A stretch of DNA of 33,857 bases, taken from NCBI GenBank assembly GCA_964453575.1, contig CAYVRW010000011.1, positions 1-33,857 of the forward strand, written 5' to 3'. Under the pieces are notes generated by a model, which had not been told where the DNA came from, ran no database searches, and saw only the letters and a list, made by a program, of their open reading frames with translations. Positions 1-7,761 of this stretch are shown piece by piece. How positions within the stretch are numbered: the stretch's first letter is position 1; the number at the start of each line of letters is the position of its first letter. The stretch comes from JABDBK01 sp964453575 (GTDB lineage: Bacteria; Pseudomonadota; Gammaproteobacteria; DSM-16500). The position numbers and the translations under genes are program-made.

Positions 1-1600
1 CTGCACGTACAAAACCTATAAATAAAGGATGTCCATCACGCGGTGTAGAAGTAAATTCGGGATGAAATTGACATCCGATAAACCAAGGATGATCGGGCAA
101 TTCTATCATCTCGACCAATTGATCCGATGACAATCCCGATACTTTTAAGCCAGCCGCTTTGATAGCTGGTAATAAATGATTATTCACTTCAAACCGATGA
201 CGATGGCGCTCTGTAATTTTATTTTTTCCATAAAGTTTGGCTGCTAACGAATCTTTTTCTAATTGACAAACTTGACCGCCTAAACGCATGGTGCCGCCCA
301 AATCAGATTCTTCACTGCGTGTTTCAACTTGGCCTGATGCATTCGTCCATTCTGTCACTAATGCTACGACTGGATGCTTTGTTTTCGAATCAAACTCAGT
401 ACTGTTCGCATCAGGCATATTCGCTTTATGACGGGCAAATTCAATGATCGCAATTTGCATACCTAAACAAATACCAAAATAAGGTATTTTATTTTCGCGA
501 GCAAATTGTGCCGCTAAAATTTTACCTTCAACGCCTCTTTTACCAAAACCGCCAGGAACAATAATCCCATCCATGCCTTTTAACATGCCTGGGCCTTTTT
601 TCTCGATTTCTTCAGAATCCACATAATTAATATTAACGCGGGTACGTGTTTGAATACCTGCATGCAATAACGATTCAGATAATGATTTATAAGATTCGGT
701 GAGGTCTACATATTTACCCACCATGGCAATCGTGATTTCTGAATCAGGACGACGAAACGCATCGACGACATTGTCCCATTCAGTTAAATCAGCTTCTTTT
801 GCTTTAATACCCAAGGTTTCGATGACGATATCATCTAATCCTTGCTCATGAAGTTCACGTGGAATTTGATAAATAAAATCAACATCCAGCAAAGGAATCA
901 CTGCGCGTTTTTCAACGTTAGTAAATAAAGCAATCTTGGAACGTGCTTGATCTGCTAGCGGACGATCGCAGCGGCATAATAAAATATCGGGTTGAATACC
1001 AATGGAGCGCAATTCTTTGACCGAATGTTGCGTAGGCTTGGTTTTAATTTCCCCTGCTGTTGCAATATAAGGAACCAAGGTAAGATGGATAAACAACGCC
1101 TGTTGACGACCTAACTCTATGCGCATTTGTCGAATAGCTTCTAAAAACGGCAACGATTCAATATCACCTACTGTGCCGCCAATTTCAACAAGCGCTATAT
1201 CCACGCCTACGGAAGCTTCTTTAATGCATTTCTTAATTTCATCGGTAATATGTGGAATGACCTGCACGGTACCGCCTAAATAGTCACCACGACGCTCATT
1301 ACGTATGACATTGGCATATACCCGACCACTGGTAAAATTATTCTTTTTGCTCATGGTCACACGCACAAAACGCTCATAATGCCCTAAATCAAGGTCTGTT
1401 TCTGCACCATCTTCGGTGACAAACACTTCCCCATGCTGTAGCGGGTTCATGGTGCCTGGATCGACATTAATATAAGGATCTAGCTTTAAAAGGGTGACGG
1501 TTAGCCCGCGCGCTTCTAAAACAGCACCTAAGGATGCTGACGCGATGCCTTTTCCTAATGACGACACCACTCCACCAGTAATAAAAATATATTGCGTCAT
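1..1600 (-). CDS. pyrG: CTP synthase, C-terminus cut by window edge
   Basis: Makes CTP from UTP, ATP and glutamine in the cytoplasm. Reading the minus strand from the ATG at 1598-1600 gives MTQYIFITGGVVSSLGKG, the canonical N-terminus of the amidoligase domain, followed by the LDPYINVDPGTMNP and HGEVFVTEDGAETDLDLGHYE stretches. The C-terminal class I glutamine amidotransferase domain is present, with the nucleophile-elbow GICLGMQ and a QFHPEF segment carrying the His-Glu pair. About 533 codons are visible of a family norm near 545, so only the last ten or so residues are missing beyond base 1. An AAGAG ribosome site lies about six bases before the start. The gene is on the same strand as tilS but separated from it by the whole polysaccharide locus. 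Confidence 0.97.
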   Translation of the reverse strand, partial: MTQYIFITGGVVSSLGKGIASASLGAVLEARGLTVTLLKLDPYINVDPGTMNPLQHGEVFVTEDGAETDLDLGHYERFVRVTMSKKNNFTSGRVYANVIRNERRGDYLGGTVQVIPHITDEIKKCIKEASVGVDIALVEIGGTVGDIESLPFLEAIRQMRIELGRQQALFIHLTLVPYIATAGEIKTKPTQHSVKELRSIGIQPDILLCRCDRPLADQARSKIALFTNVEKRAVIPLLDVDFIYQIPRELHEQGLDDIVIETLGIKAKEADLTEWDNVVDAFRRPDSEITIAMVGKYVDLTESYKSLSESLLHAGIQTRTRVNINYVDSEEIEKKGPGMLKGMDGIIVPGGFGKRGVEGKILAAQFARENKIPYFGICLGMQIAIIEFARHKANMPDANSTEFDSKTKHPVVALVTEWTNASGQVETRSEESDLGGTMRLGGQVCQLEKDSLAAKLYGKNKITERHRHRFEVNNHLLPAIKAAGLKVSGLSSDQLVEMIELPDHPWFIGCQFHPEFTSTPRDGHPLFIGFVRA

Positions 1601-1733
1601 ACTGACTCTTCTTCTTTAATAGTCCGGGTTACTAAATAATGGAAGCGACTGTAACAAATTCAACCGATTGCTGCAATGGGCTTTCATCAGCAAGTATAAA
1701 TTGATTAAATAATAAACATATATAAGGAATTTT

Positions 1734-2690
1734 ATGCCGCAAAATGATCATAATTTAGCTTGTGAGAATGGTATAGAAAATGATTTAGCAGATGATAACG
1801 TAAGTTTTGAAGATGATATAGAAAAGGATTTAACCTCCGATCCCTTTGCTGATGATATGATATGTGTAAAAACATCGGCTCTAGTGATGGAGGAAGAAAG
1901 AACTTTTAAAAAAGTAGCAAAAATTTTAAATAGCAAAAGTCATCATGATGCCATTATAGCGGTAAAATCCATCCATGACGGTATCACTATTACACGCATT
2001 CAGGAAAAGCCGCACAAAAAAAAGAAAGCTAAACTTCCCGAAACTGAGCAAACGTATTCTCTCGAAAAAGACTCCGCCAAATTAGATAAAATACTTGAAA
2101 AAGAAAAAGCTGCTCAAGCACAAATAATGATTAAGGAGCAATTAAGGATCATACGAAATAAAATTAAAAATTATTACAAACAAATTAAAGCTAATGAACA
2201 AATAGAAAAACATCCTAATCATCAACTTTTCGTGGATTATATTCTTTTAGAAATGGCTGGAATTACTAAAAATAGTAATGAATATCAGGATTTTAAAAAC
2301 AAGCATTACCATACGCTTGTGATATGCATGGTGAGGTTTATGAATAGTTATACAAAACAAGGGCTGCATAGGTGCACACATTTTTCAGCCATACAACTTG
2401 CTTTTAGGAATTATCTTTATGAAAAAATATCCCCTAAACAAATCCAAGAAGCAAAAGAAGTAACCCCTGCTGAAGAAAAAATTGCACTTCCTGCTACAGC
2501 CAATGTCGAACAACATGTAACGGTTCTTGAACGTTTATGTAATATTTTACAGACTATCTCACATCAGCTTAATGCATGTTTTACTCATATGACTAAACCG
2601 TTTTGCTCATTTTTTAGGCGGCCATCTCAAGAGCATATTGTCCTTGATGAAAAAAAGAACACGGTTGACTCCAAACCCAACTCCCTTTAG
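1734..2690 (+). CDS. Hypothetical charged protein, 318 aa
   Basis: I do not recognise a family. The ATG is preceded at good spacing by AAGGA (1724-1728), which supports this start. The N-terminal 45 residues are acidic and contain two similar stretches (IENDLADD and IEKDLTSD). Residues about 95-165 are lysine- and glutamate-rich and look like coiled coil or extended helix (runs such as KKKKAK and LEKEKAAQAQ). There is no signal peptide or clear membrane segment; a moderately hydrophobic helical region lies near residues 260-295 and the tail is polar. It is divergent from pyrG and followed 36 bases later by a small membrane-protein gene on the same strand. Low GC and lack of recognisable homology fit accessory DNA. 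In an intracellular gammaproteobacterium a secreted effector is possible, but nothing here proves it. Confidence 0.7.
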   Translation: MPQNDHNLACENGIENDLADDNVSFEDDIEKDLTSDPFADDMICVKTSALVMEEERTFKKVAKILNSKSHHDAIIAVKSIHDGITITRIQEKPHKKKKAKLPETEQTYSLEKDSAKLDKILEKEKAAQAQIMIKEQLRIIRNKIKNYYKQIKANEQIEKHPNHQLFVDYILLEMAGITKNSNEYQDFKNKHYHTLVICMVRFMNSYTKQGLHRCTHFSAIQLAFRNYLYEKISPKQIQEAKEVTPAEEKIALPATANVEQHVTVLERLCNILQTISHQLNACFTHMTKPFCSFFRRPSQEHIVLDEKKNTVDSKPNSL

Positions 2691-2726
2691 GCTTAACGGT
2701 TAAGGATTTTTATCTAGGAGACTGAT

Positions 2727-2930
2727 ATGTTACTAAAGTGGTTTATCGCATTAATCGTCGTCGTAGGTGTGGTCGTGGGCGCACTTGCCTTGATTCTGCC
2801 AAGAGAACAGATTGTGCATCTTATTATGTTCCGTGATTTTTTTGATGTTTCATTGCCCATTTTGGCTTTTGGTGCACTTATTAAATACTTGTGTACTTGT
2901 AAGCATTGCCCGAATTGTGGGAAAAAATAA
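2727..2930 (+). CDS. Small membrane protein with Cys-rich tail, 67 aa
   Basis: Unrecognised short protein. Residues about 4-24 form a strongly hydrophobic helix rich in Val, and residues about 40-55 a second, shorter hydrophobic segment. The C-terminus carries four cysteines in the pattern C-x-C-x2-C-x2-C (CTCKHCPNCGKK), which resembles a small zinc-ribbon half or metal-binding knuckle. A good AGGAG ribosome site (2715-2719) lies seven bases before the ATG. It follows the 318-aa gene by 36 bases and is followed directly by a strong inverted repeat, so it may be the last gene of a two-gene unit. The good ribosome site and sensible membrane topology favour a real gene over a chance reading frame. 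Confidence 0.6.
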   Translation: MLLKWFIALIVVVGVVVGALALILPREQIVHLIMFRDFFDVSLPILAFGALIKYLCTCKHCPNCGKK

Positions 2931-2936
2931 TCTACT

Positions 2937-2969
2937 CTGTCACCCCGCATTTTTGCGGGGTTGTGACAG
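2937..2969. terminator. Palindrome, likely terminator
   Basis: CTGTCAC (2937-2943) pairs with GTGACAG (2963-2969), and inside it CCCGCA (2944-2949) pairs with TGCGGG, leaving a small GTT bulge and a T-rich loop. It starts seven bases after the stop of the 67-aa gene and lies between convergent genes (the next, minus-strand gene ends at 3010), so it could stop transcription from both sides. There is no long T tract, so it could alternatively be a dispersed palindromic repeat. Confidence 0.55.
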
Positions 2970-3009
2970 AATGGTGTTGTCCTCTTGTTTTTTCATCATG
3001 CCTCCTGAA

Positions 3010-3765
3010 TTAATTCAAATAACACAAACCCATACCGATAAATTCATGAAGCGCTATAGTTGTAGTATCTAATGCGTGAATATTAGGTAAAAAGCTTAAC
3101 AACGTATAATGATGATCATACACTTCATAACCCATCGGTGCAGGTATAACAGTAATATTATCCTGTTTAACAAAATTCAAAACACTACGAGGCATATGCC
3201 ATGCATTTGTCACTATATAAATAGTATTAAATTGATATTTTTTAAAAATCGGAACTAAAAATTGACTTTCTTCAGCAGTATTATGGCTTTTATCTTCTTT
3301 AATAATATTTGAAATACCAAAATCATTTACTAATGTAGCACTCATTAAATCTGCTTCTGTATCTTTATATCCATCAGTTCCTCCCGAAACGATAATGGGT
3401 AAGTTTGTTATTTTATGAAGATAGGCACCATATCGTATTCTATTAAATGTAGAATCCGAAACAGTATGCTTATTATTTTGTTCTACATGAATCGCATCCC
3501 CACCGCCTAATACAACAATGGCAGCATGCTTATTAACCTCATTATGACTTAAAGATAATTTAGGAAATTGATTTTGTAATACTTCAATGAGGTTATAAGC
3601 GACGATTGGCATGCTAGCTAGCCACAAACTTAGGATTGCGGAAAGGATAAATATTTTACCTAACAGTGGCTTACGCCAATAAAAAAATAGTCCTATAATA
3701 GCTAATAGAATATTCAATCCAGGAGGCAATATCCAAGGACTTAAATAATGGGAAATAGAATACAT
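3010..3765 (-). CDS. YdcF/ElyC-like membrane protein (DUF218)
   Basis: Member of the DUF218 (YdcF/SanA/ElyC) superfamily, whose ElyC and SanA members are linked to envelope and lipid-carrier homeostasis in enterobacteria; the exact reaction is not settled. Two membrane segments are seen at about residues 15-30 and 36-55. The soluble domain follows, with the family signatures VVLGGGD (about 84-90), VSGG (about 126-129), a SHNTAEES segment (160-167), TNAWHMPRS (186-194) and a final HEFIG near the C-terminus. At 251 aa it has normal length for ElyC-type proteins. The minus-strand start is preceded by GAGAGGA and TAGG. It is divergent from wbpD, with 83 bases between the starts, and may act on undecaprenyl-linked intermediates of the neighbouring locus; that link is inference. 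Confidence 0.85.
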   Translation of the reverse strand: MYSISHYLSPWILPPGLNILLAIIGLFFYWRKPLLGKIFILSAILSLWLASMPIVAYNLIEVLQNQFPKLSLSHNEVNKHAAIVVLGGGDAIHVEQNNKHTVSDSTFNRIRYGAYLHKITNLPIIVSGGTDGYKDTEADLMSATLVNDFGISNIIKEDKSHNTAEESQFLVPIFKKYQFNTIYIVTNAWHMPRSVLNFVKQDNITVIPAPMGYEVYDHHYTLLSFLPNIHALDTTTIALHEFIGMGLCYLN

Positions 3766-3848
3766 TGACCTATGTATCCTCTCAAATAATCATTTATAAA
3801 GTATTCCTTTATTTTTTTTAAAAAACAAGTTCTTTTATAGGAGGTAGA
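3766..3848. promoter_or_regulatory. Divergent intergenic region before wbpD block
   Basis: This short AT-rich gap lies between the divergently oriented DUF218 gene and wbpD, so it should hold the promoters of both, including that of the eight-gene plus-strand block. I could not pick a convincing -35/-10 pair on either strand. A strong AGGAGG ribosome site for wbpD sits at its right end. Confidence 0.4.
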
Positions 3849-4421
3849 ATGGCGTTACAAATTCATCCTACAGCAATTATCGATGAAGGCGCTTGCATAG
3901 GTGAAAATACAAGCATATGGCATTGGGTTCACATATGCAAAGGCGCAAATATAGGTTCAAATTGTTCGTTGGGGCAAAATGTTTTTGTCGGAAATAAAGT
4001 CGTTATTGGTAATAATGTTAAAGTTCAAAACAATGTATCGATATATGATAATGTTACCCTAGAAGACGATGTTTTTTGTGGGCCAAGTATGGTTTTTACG
4101 AATGTATATAATCCCCGTTCTGGTGTTTCTCGTAAAAATGAATACCGGAATACTCTTGTAAAAAAAGGTGCTACACTAGGTGCAAATTGTACTATCATTT
4201 GTGGTATAACAATTGGATCTTATGCATTCATAGGTGCTGGCAGTGTTGTGAACTGTGATGTTCCCGATTATGCTTTAATGGTGGGTGTCCCTGCTCGTCA
4301 AATCGGATGGATGAGCCAATATGGTGAAAGACTTGATTTACCATTAAAAGGAGATGGACAAATCATTTGTCCAAATACAAATAAACAATATTTTTTAAAA
4401 AATGGAATTTGTTTTACATAA
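3849..4421 (+). CDS. wbpD: UDP-GlcNAc3NA 3-N-acetyltransferase (WbpD/WlbB type)
   Basis: Predicted left-handed beta-helix acetyltransferase that acetylates the 3-amino group of UDP-2-acetamido-3-amino-2,3-dideoxy-D-glucuronate with acetyl-CoA. The 190-aa protein is almost entirely hexapeptide repeats (IGENTSI, IGSNCSLGQNVFVGNKVVIG, LGANCTIICGITIG). It has the subgroup-specific features of WbpD/WlbB: an IHPTAIID N-terminus, the PSMVFTNVYNPRS loop near residues 77-92, and the VPDYALMVGVPARQIGWMS end. The AGGAGG just upstream fixes the start. It begins the plus-strand block and sits 29 bases before the matching aminotransferase gene, as in known ManNAc3NAcA loci. The acetyl acceptor is inferred from the family and from the presence of wbpA, wbpB, wbpE and wbpI in the same locus. 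Confidence 0.88.
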   Translation: MALQIHPTAIIDEGACIGENTSIWHWVHICKGANIGSNCSLGQNVFVGNKVVIGNNVKVQNNVSIYDNVTLEDDVFCGPSMVFTNVYNPRSGVSRKNEYRNTLVKKGATLGANCTIICGITIGSYAFIGAGSVVNCDVPDYALMVGVPARQIGWMSQYGERLDLPLKGDGQIICPNTNKQYFLKNGICFT

Positions 4422-4450
4422 AATGGTTAACAAAAAAGAAGGGATTCGCC

Positions 4451-5566
4451 GTGGAATTTATTGATCTTAAAAAGCAATATGAGCATTTGAAATTAGATAT
4501 TAATCATCGTATCAATACTGTTCTTGAGCATGGTCAATATATTCTAGGGCCTGAAGTGAAAGAACTTGAGGAAAAACTTGCTTTCTATGTTGGAGTGAAG
4601 CATTGCATTACGGTAGCAAACGGAACGGATGCTTTATTAATAGCAATGATGGCACTTCATATTCAACCAGGAGATGAGATCATCACTTCACCCTTTACTT
4701 TTATTGCAAATGGCGAAATGATCGCTTTATTAGGTGCCAAGCCAGTTTTTGTTGATATTGATCCAGAGACCTATAACATTGATGTAACCCAAATAGAAAA
4801 AGCTATTACTTCTAAAACAAAATGTATTATGCCTATCAGTCTTTATGGGCAATGTGCAGACATGGATGCGATACATTCAATTGCTTCTCAATACAATGTA
4901 CCCGTTATTGAAGATGCTGCTCAAAGTTTTGGTGCAACATATAAAGGTAAAAAATCATGCGCATTATCAAAAATAGCATGCACAAGTTTTTTTCCATCTA
5001 AACCATTAGGATGTTATGGTGACGGAGGTGCTTGTTTTACCGATGATGATGAGCTTGCGGTTGTACTCAGACAAATTCGTGTACATGGTCAAAGCAAACG
5101 ATACTATCACTCATTACTTGGAATAAATAGCCGTTTGGATACCTTGCAAGCAGCTGTTTTACTTGCAAAATTAGCAGTATTTGATAGAGAAATAGAAGCA
5201 AGAAAACAAATTGCATCTTATTACGATCATTTATTACCAAGCTATATAAAAAAAATTAATGTTTTACCAACTAACACTTGTGTGTATGCGCAATATACAA
5301 TTGAGGTTGAAAAACGAGATCATATTCAAGCTTATCTACAAAAATTGAATATTCCGACGGCAGTTCATTATCCTGTTTCTTTAAGTTTACAACCTGTTTT
5401 TAAAAATTTAAATTATAAAGAAGGGGCTTTTCCTTGTGCTGAGCATGCTGCTAAAAAAGTCATGAGTATACCTATGCATCCCTATTTAAACCATGACGAA
5501 CAACAATTAATTGTTAATCATTTGTTGAAAGCATTAGAATTAAATGAAGAATCAGTTCACTCATGA
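4451..5566 (+). CDS. wbpE: UDP-3-keto-GlcNAcA aminotransferase (WbpE/WlbC type)
   Basis: PLP-dependent DegT/DnrJ/EryC1 aminotransferase predicted to convert UDP-2-acetamido-2-deoxy-3-keto-glucuronate to the 3-amino sugar using glutamate. I choose the GTG at 4451: it has AAGGG seven bases upstream and yields VEFIDLKKQYEHL, which matches how WbpE proteins begin. The longer frame from 4409 would overlap wbpD and has no ribosome site. The resulting 371 aa is normal for the family. Key features are HGQYILGPEVKELE, the NGTDAL phosphate-binding turn, the VIEDAAQSFGA Asp segment and the Schiff-base lysine in FFPSKPLGCYGDGG (about K184). The stop overlaps the next start by four bases (ATGA), so translation is probably coupled to the flippase gene. 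It works between WbpB and WbpD. Confidence 0.9.
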   Translation: MEFIDLKKQYEHLKLDINHRINTVLEHGQYILGPEVKELEEKLAFYVGVKHCITVANGTDALLIAMMALHIQPGDEIITSPFTFIANGEMIALLGAKPVFVDIDPETYNIDVTQIEKAITSKTKCIMPISLYGQCADMDAIHSIASQYNVPVIEDAAQSFGATYKGKKSCALSKIACTSFFPSKPLGCYGDGGACFTDDDELAVVLRQIRVHGQSKRYYHSLLGINSRLDTLQAAVLLAKLAVFDREIEARKQIASYYDHLLPSYIKKINVLPTNTCVYAQYTIEVEKRDHIQAYLQKLNIPTAVHYPVSLSLQPVFKNLNYKEGAFPCAEHAAKKVMSIPMHPYLNHDEQQLIVNHLLKALELNEESVHS

Positions 5567-6765
5567 CGCCAATTTCTAAACCATATAACACGTACCATGT
5601 TGCAGTTTTTTTATCATCAGTAAGCATGGCATTTGGTATTTTACGTGAATTTATTATTGTCAGCTTGCTGGGATTTACATTCACAAATGATACCTTACAA
5701 ATATATTTATCTATATTCTATACTATTGGCTTAACCATTGATGCCATGCGCTTAGCGTGCCTTAATTTATTTTCTATCCTTTCTCTATCACGCATTTTAT
5801 TGTCTGCTTCTATCATAAGCCTTCCATTTTCTATTATTATTGGAATGGTTACATCGATGTCCGTTGGAGGTCTAGATTATCATATCGTGTTAATTGCGAT
5901 TGCGGGTGGTTATTTAAATTTAGTAGCCGCTTTATTAATTACCTATAAGCAAAGACATAATGTATTTTTAGCAGCACAAATTATAAATGTACTTCCTAAC
6001 TTTATTTTAATCCCAGGTATTATCATTTGTTATTGGTTAGCAAATAAACATGCCGTTCTATTTATTGTAACATTAACAAGTATTATTCCCCTTTTTCAAT
6101 GTATTTTATTGCTATTATTACCCAACAATCCAATTGAAAAGAAAAATGAAAATAAAATCAGCTTGGCTGCAAGCTTACTAGTATTTATTCGGCATTTTAG
6201 CGCTGTGGTGGGCGAACAATTATTTCAAATAGTGATTCGTTCTGCATTTTTCAAATATGGAGAAGGATATCTCTCTTTATTTGCCATCACAATCCGCATT
6301 TATTCAGGATTACGATTTATTTTAATTGATTCGTACATCGGTTCAAAATTAGCTTTTTGGGAAAAAGAATTTAAGCAAAGTGATGATTATTTATTTAAAA
6401 TGATCAACTCGATTGTATTAAGCTCAATAATGGTATTTATATCTTTATTTATTAGTTTAAATACAACAGATGATTTAACGCAACTTGCAATTCAGATGAT
6501 CATTTTATTATTTTTTGGTTTTTATTTTTCAACATTAGTTCGTATCATTTATTTTAAAATTAATAGATATACAAATAACTCATCATTAATAATAAAATTT
6601 GCCACTTACGAATTAATTTTTGCATGTATTGCTTTTATCTTATCTAATCAATTGAATTATCAACTACTTTCGATTTTATGGGTAGGTTACATAGCGAAGC
6701 CGTTTACACAATTAATATTTTTGCGTAAACATTATTTTATTTTATCTACGTGCAGGCAAATATAA
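5563..6765 (+). CDS. Polytopic membrane protein, candidate Wzx-type flippase
   Basis: A 400-aa protein made almost wholly of membrane helices (about 10-12). The N-terminus, FGILREFIIVSLLGFTFTNDTL (roughly residues 24-45), recalls the first helix of MurJ/Wzx proteins of the MOP exporter superfamily (G-x-LRE followed by G-x-x-x-x-x-D). Overall similarity is weak, so the call leans on context: it lies in a Wzx/Wzy-type locus, four bases overlapping wbpE and directly abutting the next gene, and no other gene here could flip the lipid-linked repeat unit. If correct it moves the undecaprenyl-diphosphate-linked oligosaccharide across the inner membrane. It is on the short side for the superfamily. 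An alternative is an unrelated polytopic protein. Confidence 0.6.
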   Translation: MTPISKPYNTYHVAVFLSSVSMAFGILREFIIVSLLGFTFTNDTLQIYLSIFYTIGLTIDAMRLACLNLFSILSLSRILLSASIISLPFSIIIGMVTSMSVGGLDYHIVLIAIAGGYLNLVAALLITYKQRHNVFLAAQIINVLPNFILIPGIIICYWLANKHAVLFIVTLTSIIPLFQCILLLLLPNNPIEKKNENKISLAASLLVFIRHFSAVVGEQLFQIVIRSAFFKYGEGYLSLFAITIRIYSGLRFILIDSYIGSKLAFWEKEFKQSDDYLFKMINSIVLSSIMVFISLFISLNTTDDLTQLAIQMIILLFFGFYFSTLVRIIYFKINRYTNNSSLIIKFATYELIFACIAFILSNQLNYQLLSILWVGYIAKPFTQLIFLRKHYFILSTCRQI

Positions 6766-7752
6766 ATGAATTATCTTAAAAAATTATTTTCTCTAGTAGA
6801 TAATTATGTTATTGCACGTATACAAAATCGGCCGTCTACTGCATTATTTTGGTATCTTCCAGAACCTCCTAATATAAAATCATCGGGGGATTTAAAAGAA
6901 TACAAACAATCAACATTAATGCCTTTTTATCCGATTGATTATCGACAAAAACTTAAATATTCCTTAGAAAACGAACATGAAATTATTGTACTCCCCTATC
7001 ATGCCCCGATTGGTAATCAAGTGAATCCTGAAGCAGCATTTCAATTTGCGTTAGGTTTGCATAATCAATTTTATGTGACCAATGATAAAATCTGGTTAGA
7101 TAAATTTTTTAAATATGTTAATTATTTTATAAGTAAACAATCCAATGATGGTATGTGGAATTATGAATTTGACTGGTTTACCTCAAAAAAACCTTGGAAT
7201 TCAGCATTAGCACAAGCAAGGGGTGCATCTGTGATGTTGCGTGCCTGGCTATATAGTAAGGATATCATCTATTTAGAAGCTGCCAAAAAGGCACTAAGTA
7301 AATTTTCTATACCCACTTCGGAAAATGGTTTTTTACATCATTTTAAAGAAGAAAATTGTTTTTATTTTGAGGAATATCCCAAAATACCGACGGGTGTCGT
7401 CAATGGTTTTATGGCATCGTTGATAGGTATCTGGGAATTAAATTATTGGATAAAAGAAAAATGGACGAGTGAACTCTGGAGTCAAGGTATTGACTCATTA
7501 CAAAAAATGCTACCTTACTACACAACTGGATGGTGGTCTATATATGATCGTGATTATGCAACTCCTATCGTCAATGTTAATAGTCCTCGTTATCATTTAC
7601 TCGAAATAGATTATTTAAGAGTATTAAGTATTTTGGCTGAGTCGTCATTTCTTGCTGAAGTGTATAAAACACGTAGAGAACAATATCGTAATTTATCATT
7701 CAGATACACAGCATTGGGATTGAAATTTCTAAGAAAAATTGTTTATAAATGA
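6766..7752 (+). CDS. D-glucuronyl C5-epimerase-like protein
   Basis: Resembles the C-terminal catalytic domain of heparosan/heparan D-glucuronyl C5-epimerases, which invert C5 of a hexuronate within a polymer. Matching landmarks are the (alpha/alpha)-barrel segment SALAQARGASVMLRAW (about 146-161), the FEEYP motif followed by NGFMASLIGIWEL (about 201-224), LPYYTTGWWSIYD, and the closing NVNSPRYHLLEIDYL (about 270-284). At 328 aa it covers this domain without the N-terminal beta domains of the animal enzymes. No signal peptide or clear membrane helix is seen, so it may act in the cytoplasm on lipid-linked intermediates. The start directly follows the flippase stop. As the locus makes a diacetamido-mannuronic acid, the substrate could be that sugar rather than glucuronate. 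Fold assignment is fairly secure; substrate is inference. Confidence 0.78.
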   Translation: MNYLKKLFSLVDNYVIARIQNRPSTALFWYLPEPPNIKSSGDLKEYKQSTLMPFYPIDYRQKLKYSLENEHEIIVLPYHAPIGNQVNPEAAFQFALGLHNQFYVTNDKIWLDKFFKYVNYFISKQSNDGMWNYEFDWFTSKKPWNSALAQARGASVMLRAWLYSKDIIYLEAAKKALSKFSIPTSENGFLHHFKEENCFYFEEYPKIPTGVVNGFMASLIGIWELNYWIKEKWTSELWSQGIDSLQKMLPYYTTGWWSIYDRDYATPIVNVNSPRYHLLEIDYLRVLSILAESSFLAEVYKTRREQYRNLSFRYTALGLKFLRKIVYK

Positions 7753-7761
7753 GAATATTTT

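Noticed and set aside
2812..3072. 86-aa plus-strand frame overlapping the small membrane gene
   Set aside because: Shadow frame running through the palindrome and into the DUF218 gene; no ribosome site or protein-like pattern.
4409..4450. Longer start for wbpE at 4409
   Set aside because: It overlaps wbpD, has no ribosome site and adds residues not seen at WbpE N-termini; GTG 4451 has AAGGG and the right sequence.
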